NCBI RefSeq assembly: GCF_001421415.1
Contig: NZ_LMKH01000001.1
Coordinates: forward strand, 434,001 to 498,000
Length of the DNA stretch: 64,000 nt
From: Sphingomonas sp. Leaf208
GTDB lineage: Bacteria; Pseudomonadota; Alphaproteobacteria; Sphingomonadales; Sphingomonadaceae
Reading direction: 5' to 3'
Shown here: piece by piece, positions 23,575 to 32,673 of the stretch
How positions within the stretch are numbered: the stretch's first letter is position 1
Layout: every line of letters starts with the position of its first letter
Notes under the pieces: model-generated
Database searches by the model: none
Seen by the model: the letters and a program-made list of their open reading frames with translations, nothing else
What the model was told of the DNA's origin: nothing
Made by a program: the position numbers and the translations under genes

Positions 23575-24606
23575 ATGTCGGTGAGGATGGCCCTGGCGAA
23601 ATTGTGCGCGTGCGCGTGCGGTGGCGCTTTGATCGGCGGCGGCGCGGTGCATATTGCCGAGCGCCCGCAGCGAACCGCCAATACCAAGCGAGTCTTGGTC
23701 AAGCGAGTCGCGCGGCCACAGATCGCCGCCGTGACTCGGCCGCGCGTCCGCCGCGTGGTCACCACGACTCGCCAGACGTGCGCGCCGACCGTTGTAACTG
23801 TCGCGAACGCAGCGCCCGTCCCGGTTCCGGTCGGCACCGGTTACATTGGCGGCGGCGGCGCGGGTCCGGACCCGATCGCGGTCGGCGGCAGTGGCGGGTT
23901 CTTCGGTACGCCCGGCGGATTCGGCGGCGGGTTCGGTGGTGGCTTTGGCGGCGGGTTCGGTGGCAGCGGCGGATCGAGCGGGAGCATCGTCATCTCCTCG
24001 ACGTCGAGCGGCGGATCGACCTCGACCGGTGGATCGTCGACCAGCAGCGGCGGGTCTTCGACATCGAGCGGCGGATCGTCGACCAGTACGGGTGGCGCGA
24101 CCATTTCCAGCACATCGTCGACCGGTGGCTCGAGCGGCAACGTATCGTCCGCATCGGGTGGCTCAAGCGGCAACGTCTCTTCGGCCTCGGGCGGATCGAG
24201 TGGCGACGTATCGTCCTCGACCAGCAGCGCATCGTCGGCGTCGTCGGCCTCCTCCGCGTCGTCGGCCAGCAGCGGCAGTTCGTCGGGGTATGGATCGAGC
24301 AGCAAGGGTTGGGGATCCAGCGGCGGCTGGAACTCGACCGGCGGCTGGAGCTCGAACGGATCGTCCGGCAGCTCCGGATCGTCGGGAAGCAGTGGCTCGT
24401 CCGCGAGCGGATCGAGTGGTTCGAGCGCAAGCAGTGCCAGCAGTGCGTCGAGCGCGAGCAGCGCAAGTTCGAGCGGCAGCACGGGATCGAGCGGCGGTCC
24501 GCCGGCACCCGTTCCCGCTCCGCCGATGGTGTTGCTGTTCGGTGCGGCAGCGGCAGCGCTCGTCGCGCGCAAGCGTTTTGCCAAAACGAAGGCGGTTGCA
24601 GCTTAA
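23575..24606 (+). CDS. Gly/Ser-rich low-complexity protein with PEP-CTERM-like tail
   Basis: 343 residues. The N-terminus (1-27) is hydrophobic with three close cysteines (LCACACGG). A basic stretch follows (residues ~30-70), then a glycine run (GGFGGGFGGG) and about 190 residues built almost only of Ser, Gly, Thr and Ala in SSG/GSS/SSA units. The C-terminus has PAPVPAPPMVLLFGAAAAALVARKRF, which resembles a PEP-CTERM sorting signal: short Pro motif, hydrophobic helix, basic cluster. I do not recognise a family. A surface or matrix protein is the simplest guess. The start at 23575 has GAAAGAG upstream. No exosortase gene is in the window. Confidence 0.75.
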   Translation: MSVRMALAKLCACACGGALIGGGAVHIAERPQRTANTKRVLVKRVARPQIAAVTRPRVRRVVTTTRQTCAPTVVTVANAAPVPVPVGTGYIGGGGAGPDPIAVGGSGGFFGTPGGFGGGFGGGFGGGFGGSGGSSGSIVISSTSSGGSTSTGGSSTSSGGSSTSSGGSSTSTGGATISSTSSTGGSSGNVSSASGGSSGNVSSASGGSSGDVSSSTSSASSASSASSASSASSGSSSGYGSSSKGWGSSGGWNSTGGWSSNGSSGSSGSSGSSGSSASGSSGSSASSASSASSASSASSSGSTGSSGGPPAPVPAPPMVLLFGAAAAALVARKRFAKTKAVAA

Positions 24607-24625
24607 CCTCTGGAACTTCGCATAG

Positions 24626-24663
24626 AAAAGGCCCCGCCGGAGATCCTCCGACGGGGCCTTTTT
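24626..24663. terminator. Bidirectional rho-independent terminator
   Basis: AAAAGGCCCCGCCGGAG pairs with CTCCGACGGGGCCTTTT around a three-base loop with one mismatch, and has A/T runs on both sides. It separates two convergent genes, so it can serve both. Confidence 0.9.
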
Positions 24664-24675
24664 CTTGATCTGCGA

Positions 24676-25116
24676 TCAGGCGTTCATGAGGGCCTTCTCG
24701 ATGTCCTTGATCGGGTGCCCGGTCAGGTCCTTGTCTAGCTCGCCCTTGAGGCGGCTGGTGACTTCCTTGTGGTAGTGCTTGCGCAGTTCGCCGAGCGTCT
24801 TCGGCGGCGCGATCACGATCAGCGAGTCATATTTGTTCTTCAGCGCACCGGTCTTCAGAAAGTCGGCCGCGTCGGCGGCAAAGCGGTCTTCCTCGATCTG
24901 GTGAAAGTCGGTCGGCTCTACCGAACTCTGGACACCGCCCTGTGGCGACGAGGCACGGCCTGCTGAATCGGTCGCCTGGTCACGCGTCGCCGGATTGTCC
25001 TGCTCCTGCGCTTTCTCGACGACGAGATTGGGGAACTCGGCGTCGCCCTCGTTGCGCAGGAACAGCATTTTCCGGCCGTCCGCGACGAGCACGACGGAGT
25101 TGTGGGGAAGATGCAT
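24676..25116 (-). CDS. Host-attachment family protein (bacterial eRF1-like)
   Basis: A 146-residue cytosolic protein of the host attachment protein family, related to archaeal/bacterial eRF1-like folds. VVLVADGRKMLFLRNEG at the start, FAADAADFLKTGA and LIVIAPPKTLGELRKHYH are family features, and the C-terminal DLTGHPIKDIEKAL is typical. The family name comes from a plant-associated bacterium; biochemical function is not established, and an RNA- or ribosome-linked role is only suggested by the fold. GGAGAG precedes the ATG. Divergent from serS. Confidence 0.82.
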   Translation of the reverse strand: MHLPHNSVVLVADGRKMLFLRNEGDAEFPNLVVEKAQEQDNPATRDQATDSAGRASSPQGGVQSSVEPTDFHQIEEDRFAADAADFLKTGALKNKYDSLIVIAPPKTLGELRKHYHKEVTSRLKGELDKDLTGHPIKDIEKALMNA

Positions 25117-25219
25117 GCGTGTCTCTCCTTTTCGCTATGCGTATGCGGGGTGAACGCGCCGCCTACCGGGGAGGTTGCGCCGCCTTGCGTACGCCCCCGC
25201 CGGTCGGCATAGCCCGACC

Positions 25220-26497
25220 ATGCACGACATACGCCTGATCCGCGACGATCCCGCCGCCTTCGACGCCGCCCTCGCCAAGCGGGGTGTCGCACCGCAGTCC
25301 GCATCGCTGGTGACGATCGACGAACACCGCCGCGCGACGATCGCGGACTCACAGACCGCGCAGACCCGACGCAACGAACTGTCGAAGGCGATCGGCCAGG
25401 CCAAGGCACAGAAGGACGAGGCCAAGGCGCAGGCGCTGATGGCCGAAGTCGCGAGCCTGAAGGAGGCGCTGCCCGCTCTGGAAGCCGATGAGGCGCGGCT
25501 TGGCAGCGAACTCCAGGCCATGCTGGCCGCGATCCCCAACCTTCCCGCAACCGACGTGCCCGAGGGCGGCGGCGAGGACGACAACGCGCTGGTCCACACG
25601 CGTGGCACGCCGACGACGTTCGCGTTCACGGCGCGCGAGCATGACGCGATCGGCCCTGCGATCGGCCTCGATTTCGAGACCGGGGCGGCGATGTCGGGCG
25701 CGCGCTTCACGCTGGTTCGCGGGCCTGCCGCCAAGCTGCAACGTGCACTCGGGCAGTTCATGCTCGATCATGTCGCCGACGCCGGTTTCGAGCAGGTCTC
25801 GCCGCCGCTGCTCGTCCGTGACGAGGCAGTGTTCGGCACCGGCCAGCTGCCCAAGTTCTCGGAAGACCTTTTCCGCACCACCGACGGCCGCTGGCTGATC
25901 CCGACTGCGGAGGTGAGCCTCACCAACATCGTCCGCGAACAGATCCTGAGCGAAGCCGAATTGCCGCTGCGCTTCACCGCGCTGACGCCGTGCTTCCGCT
26001 CCGAGGCGGGCGCTGCGGGTCGCGACACGCGCGGCTACATCCGCCAGCATCAGTTCGACAAGGTCGAGATGGTCTCGATCGTCACCCCCGACATGTCCGA
26101 AGCCGAGCATGAGCGCATGACGGCGTGCGCGGAGGGCGTGCTCGACGCGTTGCAGCTACCGTTCAGGCGGATGCTCCTATGCACCGGCGACATGGGCTTC
26201 ACCGCAGCACGCACCTACGATCTCGAAGTCTGGCTGCCGGGCCAGGCGCGCTATCGCGAGATCAGCAGCGTCTCGACCTGTACCGATTTCCAGGCGCGCC
26301 GGATGAACGCGCGCTATCGACCCGAGGGCGAGAAGGGCACGCGGTTCGTCCACACGCTCAACGGCTCCGCGCTCGCGGTCGGCCGGACGCTCGTCGCGGT
26401 GCTGGAGAATTACCAGCAGGAGGACGGCTCGGTCGCAGTGCCGGCGGTGCTCCAGCCGTATCTCGGCGGGCTGACCATATTGGAGCCCAAGCGCTGA
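25220..26497 (+). CDS. serS: Seryl-tRNA synthetase
   Basis: A 425-residue class II aminoacyl-tRNA synthetase that charges tRNA-Ser (and tRNA-Sec where present). The N-terminal antiparallel coiled coil covers residues ~30-100. Motif 2 is [23 protein letters not shown] and motif 3 is [20 protein letters not shown]. The ATG at 25220 gives the standard N-terminus [11 protein letters not shown], although no clear ribosome binding site precedes it. It is the first gene of a unit with surE and an NlpD-like gene, whose starts overlap the preceding stops. Confidence 0.97.
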   Translation: MHDIRLIRDDPAAFDAALAKRGVAPQSASLVTIDEHRRATIADSQTAQTRRNELSKAIGQAKAQKDEAKAQALMAEVASLKEALPALEADEARLGSELQAMLAAIPNLPATDVPEGGGEDDNALVHTRGTPTTFAFTAREHDAIGPAIGLDFETGAAMSGARFTLVRGPAAKLQRALGQFMLDHVADAGFEQVSPPLLVRDEAVFGTGQLPKFSEDLFRTTDGRWLIPTAEVSLTNIVREQILSEAELPLRFTALTPCFRSEAGAAGRDTRGYIRQHQFDKVEMVSIVTPDMSEAEHERMTACAEGVLDALQLPFRRMLLCTGDMGFTAARTYDLEVWLPGQARYREISSVSTCTDFQARRMNARYRPEGEKGTRFVHTLNGSALAVGRTLVAVLENYQQEDGSVAVPAVLQPYLGGLTILEPKR

Positions 26498-27261
26498 TGC
26501 GGATTCTGCTGACCAACGACGACGGTTATCATGCGCCCGGCCTGAAGGTGCTGGAAGCGATCGCCCGGACCTTGTCCGACGATATCTGGATCGTCGCGCC
26601 CGCCGAGGAACAGTCAGGCGCTGGGCATTCGCTCACGCTGTCGCGACCGATCCGGGTGCGGAAGCACGGCGAGAAGCGGTATGCCGTCGCGGGCACGCCG
26701 ACCGACGCGGTGATGATGGCGCTCGCCAAGATCATGAAGGATTGCCCGCCCGACCTGATCCTGTCGGGCGTCAACCGGGGCGCGAACCTTGCCGAGGACG
26801 TGACCTATTCGGGCACGGTGTCGGCGGCGATGGAGGGCGCGCTGGGCGGCATCCGGTCGATCGCGCTGAGCCAGATCTACAGCCGCGAAGGCATGGGCGA
26901 CAGCGTGCCGTTCGAGGCAGCGGCGGCATGGGGCGAACGCGTGTTGCGGCCACTGGTCGACGCACCCTTGGCCCCGCGCACGCTGGTCAACATCAACTTT
27001 CCCGCCGACCCGGCTGACGCGGTGAAGGGCGTGCGCGTCGTCGGCCAGGGTTTCCGCGATTACGGCCGGTTGCAGATCGTCAGCAACACCGATCCGCGCG
27101 GCTACGAATATCACTGGTTCGCGCTTGGCCGGACCGTCGAGACGCCCGCGCCCGCGACCGATCTCGAAGCGACGGCGGCGGGGTACGTCTCGGTCACGCC
27201 GCTGCACCTCGACCTGACGCATTTCGAGTCGATGGACATGCTGACGCAGGCCTATCGTTGA
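26497..27261 (+). CDS. surE: 5'-nucleotidase SurE
   Basis: A 254-residue survival protein E, a metal-dependent nucleoside monophosphate and polyphosphate phosphatase. The metal site is in LLTNDDGYHAPG (the adjacent Asp pair), with AEEQSGAGHSLT and SGVNRGANLAEDVTYSGTVSAA as further active-site blocks. Its ATG overlaps the serS stop by one base (TGATG), and its own stop overlaps the next gene the same way. The surE-nlpD adjacency is also known from gammaproteobacteria. Confidence 0.96.
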   Translation: MRILLTNDDGYHAPGLKVLEAIARTLSDDIWIVAPAEEQSGAGHSLTLSRPIRVRKHGEKRYAVAGTPTDAVMMALAKIMKDCPPDLILSGVNRGANLAEDVTYSGTVSAAMEGALGGIRSIALSQIYSREGMGDSVPFEAAAAWGERVLRPLVDAPLAPRTLVNINFPADPADAVKGVRVVGQGFRDYGRLQIVSNTDPRGYEYHWFALGRTVETPAPATDLEATAAGYVSVTPLHLDLTHFESMDMLTQAYR

Positions 27262-28406
27262 TGCGGCGTGCGGGCGTCCTGGTTCCACTGGCGACGCTCG
27301 CGCTGACCGCGTGCATTCCGCACGTCGATCGCCCCGCCGGCTACGATAACCCGCCACAGCGTCCGTACCGTTCCCCGCCCCGCCGTGACGATCCGCCCCG
27401 CCCGCGCGACGATTCGCCGCGTGAGGATATGCCGCGCGACGACCGGCCACCGCAGGACATTCCCGGACGCGACACCGGTGAGGTCACCACCCTGCCCGCC
27501 CCGCGCCCCGCCTGGGAGGCACGCCCCGTCAGCGCCGATGCGAAGACGATCCCCGACACGACCTATGTAGTCCGGCCCGGCGATACGCTGAGTCGCGTGG
27601 TCGATCGCAGCGGTGCGAGCCTCGAAGCGATCGCGCGCGCGAACGACCTAGAATCCCCCTATTCGATCCAAGCCGGCCAGCGGTTGCAGATCCCCGGCGG
27701 CCGCTATCACCAGGTCCGCCGCGGCGAGACCGGGATCGCGATCGCTCGCGCATACGGGGTCGAATGGTCGCGGATCGTAGCCGCCAACGCGCTCGTCGAA
27801 CCCTACGTGCTCCGCGCCGACCAGCGTATCCAGATCCCTGGCGAGCCGAGCGGCGGCACCGCGAGCGCATCGGAACGCGCGCAGGCTTTCACGCTCGACA
27901 TCGACGACATCCTGACCGGCGGCGAACCCGCGCTCGCCAGCAACCAGGCGCCGGCAAGACCGATCGCGACACCGCGGCGCGTGCTGCCCTCGAACGCGGT
28001 CGTCACCGCGCCGGCGCGACTCGCAAGCGGCGGGTTCCTCTGGCCGGTCGACGGCAAGGTCGTGAAACGCTTCGGCCATGGTGCGAGCGGCGAACGCAAC
28101 GACGGCATCAAGATCGCCGTACCGGTCTCGACCCCGATCCACGCGGCCGCGGACGGCGTCGTCGCGTATGTCGGCGATGGCATCGCCGCGCTCGGCGGGT
28201 TGGTTATCATCAAGCATGGTGGCGGCTGGACGAGCGTCTACGGCCACGCGTCGAAGCTGCTCGTGCAACGCGGCCAGAGCGTCAAGCGGGGCCAGACGAT
28301 CGCGCTGTCGGGCGATACGGGGTTTGCGGATCGCCCCGAACTGCACTTCGAACTTCGCAAGGGGCGGACTCCGGTGGATCCAACGTCGCAGCTGCCTCGA
28401 ACGTGA
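27261..28406 (+). CDS. NlpD/EnvC-like LysM lipoprotein with degenerate M23 domain
   Basis: A 381-residue lipoprotein. Residues 1-17 form a lipoprotein signal with lipobox LTAC. A Pro/Arg/Asp-rich linker follows, then two LysM repeats (near [27 protein letters not shown] and [20 protein letters not shown]), and an M23 domain from [16 protein letters not shown]. The M23 zinc ligands are altered: the HxGxD motif reads NDGIK, and the final HxH reads ELH. It should therefore be inactive as an endopeptidase and act like NlpD/EnvC, activating cell-wall amidases during division. The start overlaps the surE stop by one base. Confidence 0.88.
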   Translation: MRRAGVLVPLATLALTACIPHVDRPAGYDNPPQRPYRSPPRRDDPPRPRDDSPREDMPRDDRPPQDIPGRDTGEVTTLPAPRPAWEARPVSADAKTIPDTTYVVRPGDTLSRVVDRSGASLEAIARANDLESPYSIQAGQRLQIPGGRYHQVRRGETGIAIARAYGVEWSRIVAANALVEPYVLRADQRIQIPGEPSGGTASASERAQAFTLDIDDILTGGEPALASNQAPARPIATPRRVLPSNAVVTAPARLASGGFLWPVDGKVVKRFGHGASGERNDGIKIAVPVSTPIHAAADGVVAYVGDGIAALGGLVIIKHGGGWTSVYGHASKLLVQRGQSVKRGQTIALSGDTGFADRPELHFELRKGRTPVDPTSQLPRT

Positions 28407-28410
28407 TTCT

Positions 28411-28493
28411 CCCCTCCCGCTTGCGGGAGGGGTCGGGGGAGGGCATGGGGGCGAGGAAGCCCCTCCCCTAACCCCTCCCGCCAGCGGAAGGGG
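28411..28493. repeat. Composite inverted intergenic element, family A copy 2
   Basis: CCCCTCCCGC-TT-GCGGGAGGGG (28411-28432) and the slightly diverged CCCCTCCCGC-CA-GCGGAAGGGG (28472-28493) flank about 40 bases. It fills the gap between the NlpD-like gene and tyrS, and ends 13 bases before the tyrS ATG. Confidence 0.85.
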
Positions 28494-28506
28494 AACGAGA
28501 CGCACC

Positions 28507-29730
28507 ATGACCTACCAGTCCGACCTGCTCACCACGCTGACCTCGCGCGGCTATGTCCACCAGATGACGGACGCCGCCGCGCTCGATGCGCTCGCCGGCA
28601 AGCAAGTGGTGCCCGGCTATATCGGCTTCGACCCGACCGCGCCGTCGCTTCACGTCGGCAGTCTCGTCCAGATCATGCTGCTCCGCCGGCTGCAGCAGAC
28701 CGGCCACAAGCCGATCGTCCTGATGGGCGGCGGCACCGGCAAGATCGGCGATCCGAGTTTCAAGGACGAAGCGCGCAAGCTGCTCGGCGAGGACGGAATC
28801 AAGGCCAACGTCGCCTCGATCCGCCGCATCTTCGAACGCTTCCTGACGTTCGGGGACGGCCCGACTGACGCGGTCATGCTCGATAATGCCGAGTGGCTCG
28901 ACGCGCTCGAATACATCCCGTTCCTGCGCGATGTCGGCCAGCACTTCTCGGTCAACCGGATGCTCGCCTTCGACTCGGTCAAGCTCCGCCTCGACCGCGA
29001 ACAGTCGCTGAGCTTCCTCGAATTCAACTACATGATCCTCCAGGCGTACGACTTTCTCGAACTGTCGCGCCGCGCCGAATGCCGCCTGCAGATGGGCGGC
29101 TCGGACCAGTGGGGCAACATCGTCAACGGCATCGAGCTCGCGCGTCGCATGGACTCGACCGAGGTCTACGGCGTCACCACGCCGCTGATCACGACCGCGG
29201 ACGGCGGCAAGATGGGCAAGACGATGTCGGGTGCGGTCTGGCTGCACGAGGACCAGTTGCCGACCTTCGATTACTGGCAGTTCTGGCGGAACACCGACGA
29301 CCGCGACGTCGGCCGCTTCCTGAAGCTGTTCACCGACCTTCCGCTCGACGAAATCACGCGTCTCGAGGCGCTCGAAGGCGCGGAGATCAATGCCGCCAAG
29401 ATCGTGCTCGCCAACGAAGCGACCGCGATGTGCCGCGGCCGTGAGGCAGCCGAACAGGCCGCCGAGACTGCGAGGAAGACGTTCGAGGAAGGCGCGTCAG
29501 GCGACTCGCTGCCGAGCTACGCCGTTTCCGGTGGCTCGATCGGTGTCGTCGAGGCGCTGGTGGGGCTAGGCTTCGTCGCCTCCAATGGCGAGGCCCGCCG
29601 GAAGATCGCCGAGGGCGCCGTGCGTGTCGATGGCGAGGCCGTCCGCGAACCGACCACTAGCATCGACGTCGCATCGCCCGTCCGGCTCAGCCTCGGCAAG
29701 AAACGACATGGGATGCTAACCCCCTCATAA
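28507..29730 (+). CDS. tyrS: Tyrosyl-tRNA synthetase
   Basis: A 407-residue class I synthetase. The HIGH-type motif is LHVGS, the tyrosine pocket includes [11 protein letters not shown], and the KMSKS-type loop is KMGKT. A C-terminal S4 RNA-binding domain (residues ~340-405) contains [17 protein letters not shown]. It charges tRNA-Tyr. The ATG at 28507 lies just after an intergenic repeat whose GGAAGGGG end is the only purine-rich stretch upstream and may help ribosome binding. The open frame running further upstream translates the repeat and is ignored. Confidence 0.97.
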   Translation: MTYQSDLLTTLTSRGYVHQMTDAAALDALAGKQVVPGYIGFDPTAPSLHVGSLVQIMLLRRLQQTGHKPIVLMGGGTGKIGDPSFKDEARKLLGEDGIKANVASIRRIFERFLTFGDGPTDAVMLDNAEWLDALEYIPFLRDVGQHFSVNRMLAFDSVKLRLDREQSLSFLEFNYMILQAYDFLELSRRAECRLQMGGSDQWGNIVNGIELARRMDSTEVYGVTTPLITTADGGKMGKTMSGAVWLHEDQLPTFDYWQFWRNTDDRDVGRFLKLFTDLPLDEITRLEALEGAEINAAKIVLANEATAMCRGREAAEQAAETARKTFEEGASGDSLPSYAVSGGSIGVVEALVGLGFVASNGEARRKIAEGAVRVDGEAVREPTTSIDVASPVRLSLGKKRHGMLTPS

Positions 29731-29837
29731 TAGACGCATTCTCGTTTCGAAGAACGTCGCGTTAAGCATCACCGTTCGTATCGGGTTCACGCCGCACGCC
29801 GTACACAGGCGGCATGGTTATTCCAGGGGAGCGATCG

Positions 29838-30155
29838 ATGCCACGTTATGCAATGGCCGTTCGCGATGCGCGCGGCGAGCCCCGCGACGAAGTGATGCAC
29901 CGCACGCATGCGCTCGACGGCGACGACCATATGGTCAAGCTGGTGCTGGTCAACATGTCCGCCAACGGCCTCATGGCACGGTGCGACGGTGATCCGGCCG
30001 CGGGTGATCGATTGCGGATTCGCCTGCCGATCTTCGGCTATGTCGACGCGGTCGTACGCTGGTCGCTTGGCGGTCGGATCGGCTGCGAGCTCGAACGGAC
30101 GATCCCGCTCGCCGAATATTACACGATGTTGACGGTGATGATCCGCAACAGCTGA
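29838..30155 (+). CDS. PilZ-like domain protein
   Basis: A 105-residue single-domain protein. VNMSANGLMARC carries the NxSxxG motif of PilZ domains, and the following strands (GDRLRIRLPIFGYVDAVVRWSLGGRIGCELE) match the PilZ barrel. The N-terminal RxxxR motif is not clear (HRTHALD), so c-di-GMP binding is uncertain. GGGGAGCG precedes the ATG at 29838. It converges with recG, four bases away. Confidence 0.78.
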   Translation: MPRYAMAVRDARGEPRDEVMHRTHALDGDDHMVKLVLVNMSANGLMARCDGDPAAGDRLRIRLPIFGYVDAVVRWSLGGRIGCELERTIPLAEYYTMLTVMIRNS

Positions 30156-30159
30156 CGCC

Positions 30160-32211
30160 TCAGCCGGAGCGGAGCAACGCCACGCCGGCGTCGCGGTCGA
30201 ACAGGTATAGTGCTGTCCTCGCCGCCTGCCCTCGCGGCCCCTCCAGTCCGCCATCACGATCGATCAGCAGGCGCGCGTCGTCGTGCGCGCATTGCAGCAG
30301 GTCGGCCATCATGTCGGGCGTCGCGAGCCGGAACGCCATCTCGCCCGATTGCTTGGTGCCGAGCAGTTCGCCGGCCCCGCGGAGGCGGAGATCCTCCTCG
30401 GCGATGCGGAATCCGTCGTTGGTTTCGCGCATCAATGCGAGGCGGGCGCGCGACGTCTCGCTGAGCGACGATCCGCGCATCAGCAGGCAGATCGATCGCC
30501 CGGTGCCGCGCCCTACCCTCCCGCGAAGCTGGTGGAGCTGGGCAAGGCCGAAGCGGTCGGCGTGCTCGATCACGATCAGCGTCGCGTTGGGGACGTCGAC
30601 GCCGACCTCGATCACGGTCGTGGCGACGAGCACGGACGTACGGGCGGCGGAGAACTCGGCCATCACGGCATCCTTCTCGGCGGGCTTCATGCGACCGTGG
30701 ACCAGCGCGACCTTGTCGCCGAAGCGCGCACGCAATGTCTCCGCGCGCATCTCGGCGGCGGCGAGGTCGCTCTTCTCGCTCTCCTCGACCAGCGGGCACA
30801 CCCAGTATGCCTGCCCGCCGTCAGCCAGATGCCGGCCGAGCGCGTTGACCACGTCGTCGAGCCGGTCCTCGGATATGACGCGCGTCTCGATCGGCTGGCG
30901 GCCCGGCGGCATCTCGTCGAGGCGGCTGACGTCCATCTCGCCGTATTGCGCCAGCGTCAGCGTGCGCGGGATCGGCGTCGCGGTCATCGCCAGCAAATGC
31001 GGTGGGGCGACGCCCTTCGCCTGCAACGTCATCCGCTGTGCGACACCGAAGCGGTGCTGCTCGTCCACCACCACCAGACCCAGGTCCTTGTAGCCGACCG
31101 CATCCTGGAAGATCGCATGCGTGCCGACGAGGATGTCGATCTCGCCACTCGCCAGCGCCATCAGTGTCGCCTCGCGCACGCGGCCCTTGTCGCGGCCGGT
31201 GAGCACGCCGATCTCGATCGGCAGCCCGGCGAGCGTTTTCCGGAGCGTCTCGTAATGCTGGCGCGCGAGGATTTCCGTCGGCGCGAGCATCGCTGCCTGC
31301 GCACCGGCCTCCACGGCGATCAGCATCGCCATCGCCGCGACCAGCGTCTTGCCCGAACCGACATCGCCCTGCAGCAGTCGCAACATCGGTGCGGTCTGCG
31401 CGAGATCGCCCTCGATCTCGCCGACCGTCCGCGATTGTGCGCCTGTCAGAGTATAGGGCAGCTTCAGCATGTCGCGCAGCCGGCCGTCGCCTTGCAGCGC
31501 CCGCCCCCGCCGCTTGCGGGTATCCGCGCGGACGATCGTCATCGCCAATTGGTTCGCGAACACCTCGTCATAGGCCAGCCGTTCTCGGGCCTTCGCGTCC
31601 GACGGGTCGGCGTGGATGCGCGCAAGTGATTCGTGCCAGCCCGGCCATTCGCGTTTCGCCTTCAGCCCGGGTTCGATCCACTCGGGCAGGTCCGGCGCGC
31701 GCGCGACCGCCTGCCTGGTCAGCGCCGCCAGCCGCCGCGACGTGAGGCCTTCCGACAGCGGATAGATCGGTTCGCGCTCGCGCAACTCCTCGTCCGGCTC
31801 GACGATGTCGGGATGGACGATCTGCAATTCCTGGCCGTATTCGTCGAGCCGCCCCGAGATCCGCTTGGCCTCACCGATCGGCAGCAGCTTCTTCGCCCAC
31901 CCGGAACTCCCGCCGAAGAAGACCAGGCTGACGTAATTGCCAAGCTCGTCGGTCGCCTGCACCCGCGTAGGCCCCCGCCCCGCACTGATCCTGTAGTCGC
32001 GCGGAGTCAGCGTGATCGTGATGATCCGGCCCGCATCGCTCGACATCAGCTCCGTACGCGGCAGGCGATCGACATAGCCGGTCGGCAGATGGAAGGCGAC
32101 GTCGACGACGCGCGCGAGCCCGAGCCGGTCGAGCGGCTTGGCGAGCGCGGGCCCCACCCCCTTCAGGACGAGGGTTTCGGCGAACAGCGGATTGAGGATT
32201 TCGGGTCGCAT
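30160..32211 (-). CDS. recG: ATP-dependent DNA helicase RecG
   Basis: A 683-residue branch-migration helicase acting on stalled forks and recombination intermediates. The N-terminal wedge/OB domain (residues ~55-150) is followed by the helicase core: Walker A GDVGSGKT, DEQH box in VVVDEQHRFG, TATPIPRT, and motif VI QLRGRVGRG. The C-terminal TRG region is present. Length is normal. It diverges from sdhE-mfd with only 74 bases between the starts; this neighbourhood is common in alphaproteobacteria. Confidence 0.96.
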   Translation of the reverse strand: MRPEILNPLFAETLVLKGVGPALAKPLDRLGLARVVDVAFHLPTGYVDRLPRTELMSSDAGRIITITLTPRDYRISAGRGPTRVQATDELGNYVSLVFFGGSSGWAKKLLPIGEAKRISGRLDEYGQELQIVHPDIVEPDEELREREPIYPLSEGLTSRRLAALTRQAVARAPDLPEWIEPGLKAKREWPGWHESLARIHADPSDAKARERLAYDEVFANQLAMTIVRADTRKRRGRALQGDGRLRDMLKLPYTLTGAQSRTVGEIEGDLAQTAPMLRLLQGDVGSGKTLVAAMAMLIAVEAGAQAAMLAPTEILARQHYETLRKTLAGLPIEIGVLTGRDKGRVREATLMALASGEIDILVGTHAIFQDAVGYKDLGLVVVDEQHRFGVAQRMTLQAKGVAPPHLLAMTATPIPRTLTLAQYGEMDVSRLDEMPPGRQPIETRVISEDRLDDVVNALGRHLADGGQAYWVCPLVEESEKSDLAAAEMRAETLRARFGDKVALVHGRMKPAEKDAVMAEFSAARTSVLVATTVIEVGVDVPNATLIVIEHADRFGLAQLHQLRGRVGRGTGRSICLLMRGSSLSETSRARLALMRETNDGFRIAEEDLRLRGAGELLGTKQSGEMAFRLATPDMMADLLQCAHDDARLLIDRDGGLEGPRGQAARTALYLFDRDAGVALLRSG

Positions 32212-32285
32212 GACTATCTGGCCTCTATAGCCTAGCCGACGCTCGCTACCAGCGGGTCGCCGGCTCTTCGTGTTTGGAGTTCGAA

Positions 32286-32552
32286 ATGGACCACGAGACT
32301 CGCCTCAAGCGCCTGGGCTTTCGCAGCTCGCACCGCGGCACGCGCGAAGCCGACATGATGATCGGCGGCTTCTTCGCGACCTATGGCCGGACGTGGACGC
32401 CGGAAGAGCTCGACTGGTTCGAGGCACTGCTGGAGGAACAGGACGTCGACATCATGGGCTGGGCGATCGGCTCGATCGTGTGCCCGCCCGAATGGGACGG
32501 CCCGATGATGCAGGCGATGCGCGATATAAATTACGTGACGGTCGTGAAGTAA
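32286..32552 (+). CDS. sdhE: FAD assembly factor SdhE
   Basis: An 88-residue SdhE/Sdh5 family protein that promotes covalent FAD attachment to the succinate dehydrogenase flavoprotein. The diagnostic RGxxE motif is in SSHRGTREADMMIGGF, and the helical bundle includes LDWFEALLEEQDVDIMGW. The ATG at 32286 has GGAG nine bases upstream. It sits between divergent recG and downstream mfd, separated from mfd by a composite repeat. Confidence 0.93.
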   Translation: MDHETRLKRLGFRSSHRGTREADMMIGGFFATYGRTWTPEELDWFEALLEEQDVDIMGWAIGSIVCPPEWDGPMMQAMRDINYVTVVK

Positions 32553-32562
32553 CGCGTCTTCG

Positions 32563-32666
32563 CCCCTCCCTGGAAGGGAGGGGTTGGGGGTGGGTCGGCC
32601 GCTTGACGGTCGTGACACGCGCCTCATACCAACCCACCCCCAGCCCCTCCCTTTCAGGGAGGGGGG
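32563..32666. repeat. Composite inverted intergenic element, family C copy 1
   Basis: CCCCTCCCT-GGA-AGGGAGGGG (32563-32583) and CCCCTCCCT-TTC-AGGGAGGGG (32644-32664) flank about 60 bases. The inner flanks GGTTGGGGGTGGGT and ACCCACCCCCAGCC are complementary. The right end supplies the purine-rich ribosome binding site of mfd. A second copy is at 59267-59368. Confidence 0.87.
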
Positions 32667-32673
32667 AGTTCGA

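Noticed and set aside
23841..24584. Long minus-strand open frame (Asp/Pro/Leu-rich) opposite the Gly/Ser-rich gene
   Set aside because: It is the antisense reading of the same triplet-like repeats. It lacks a ribosome binding site, and the plus-strand gene has a coherent start, hydrophobic ends and a terminator.
26125..27261. Longer SurE with an extra N-terminal domain
   Set aside because: The added part is serS coding in another frame; the ATG at 26497 overlaps the serS stop and gives the canonical SurE start.
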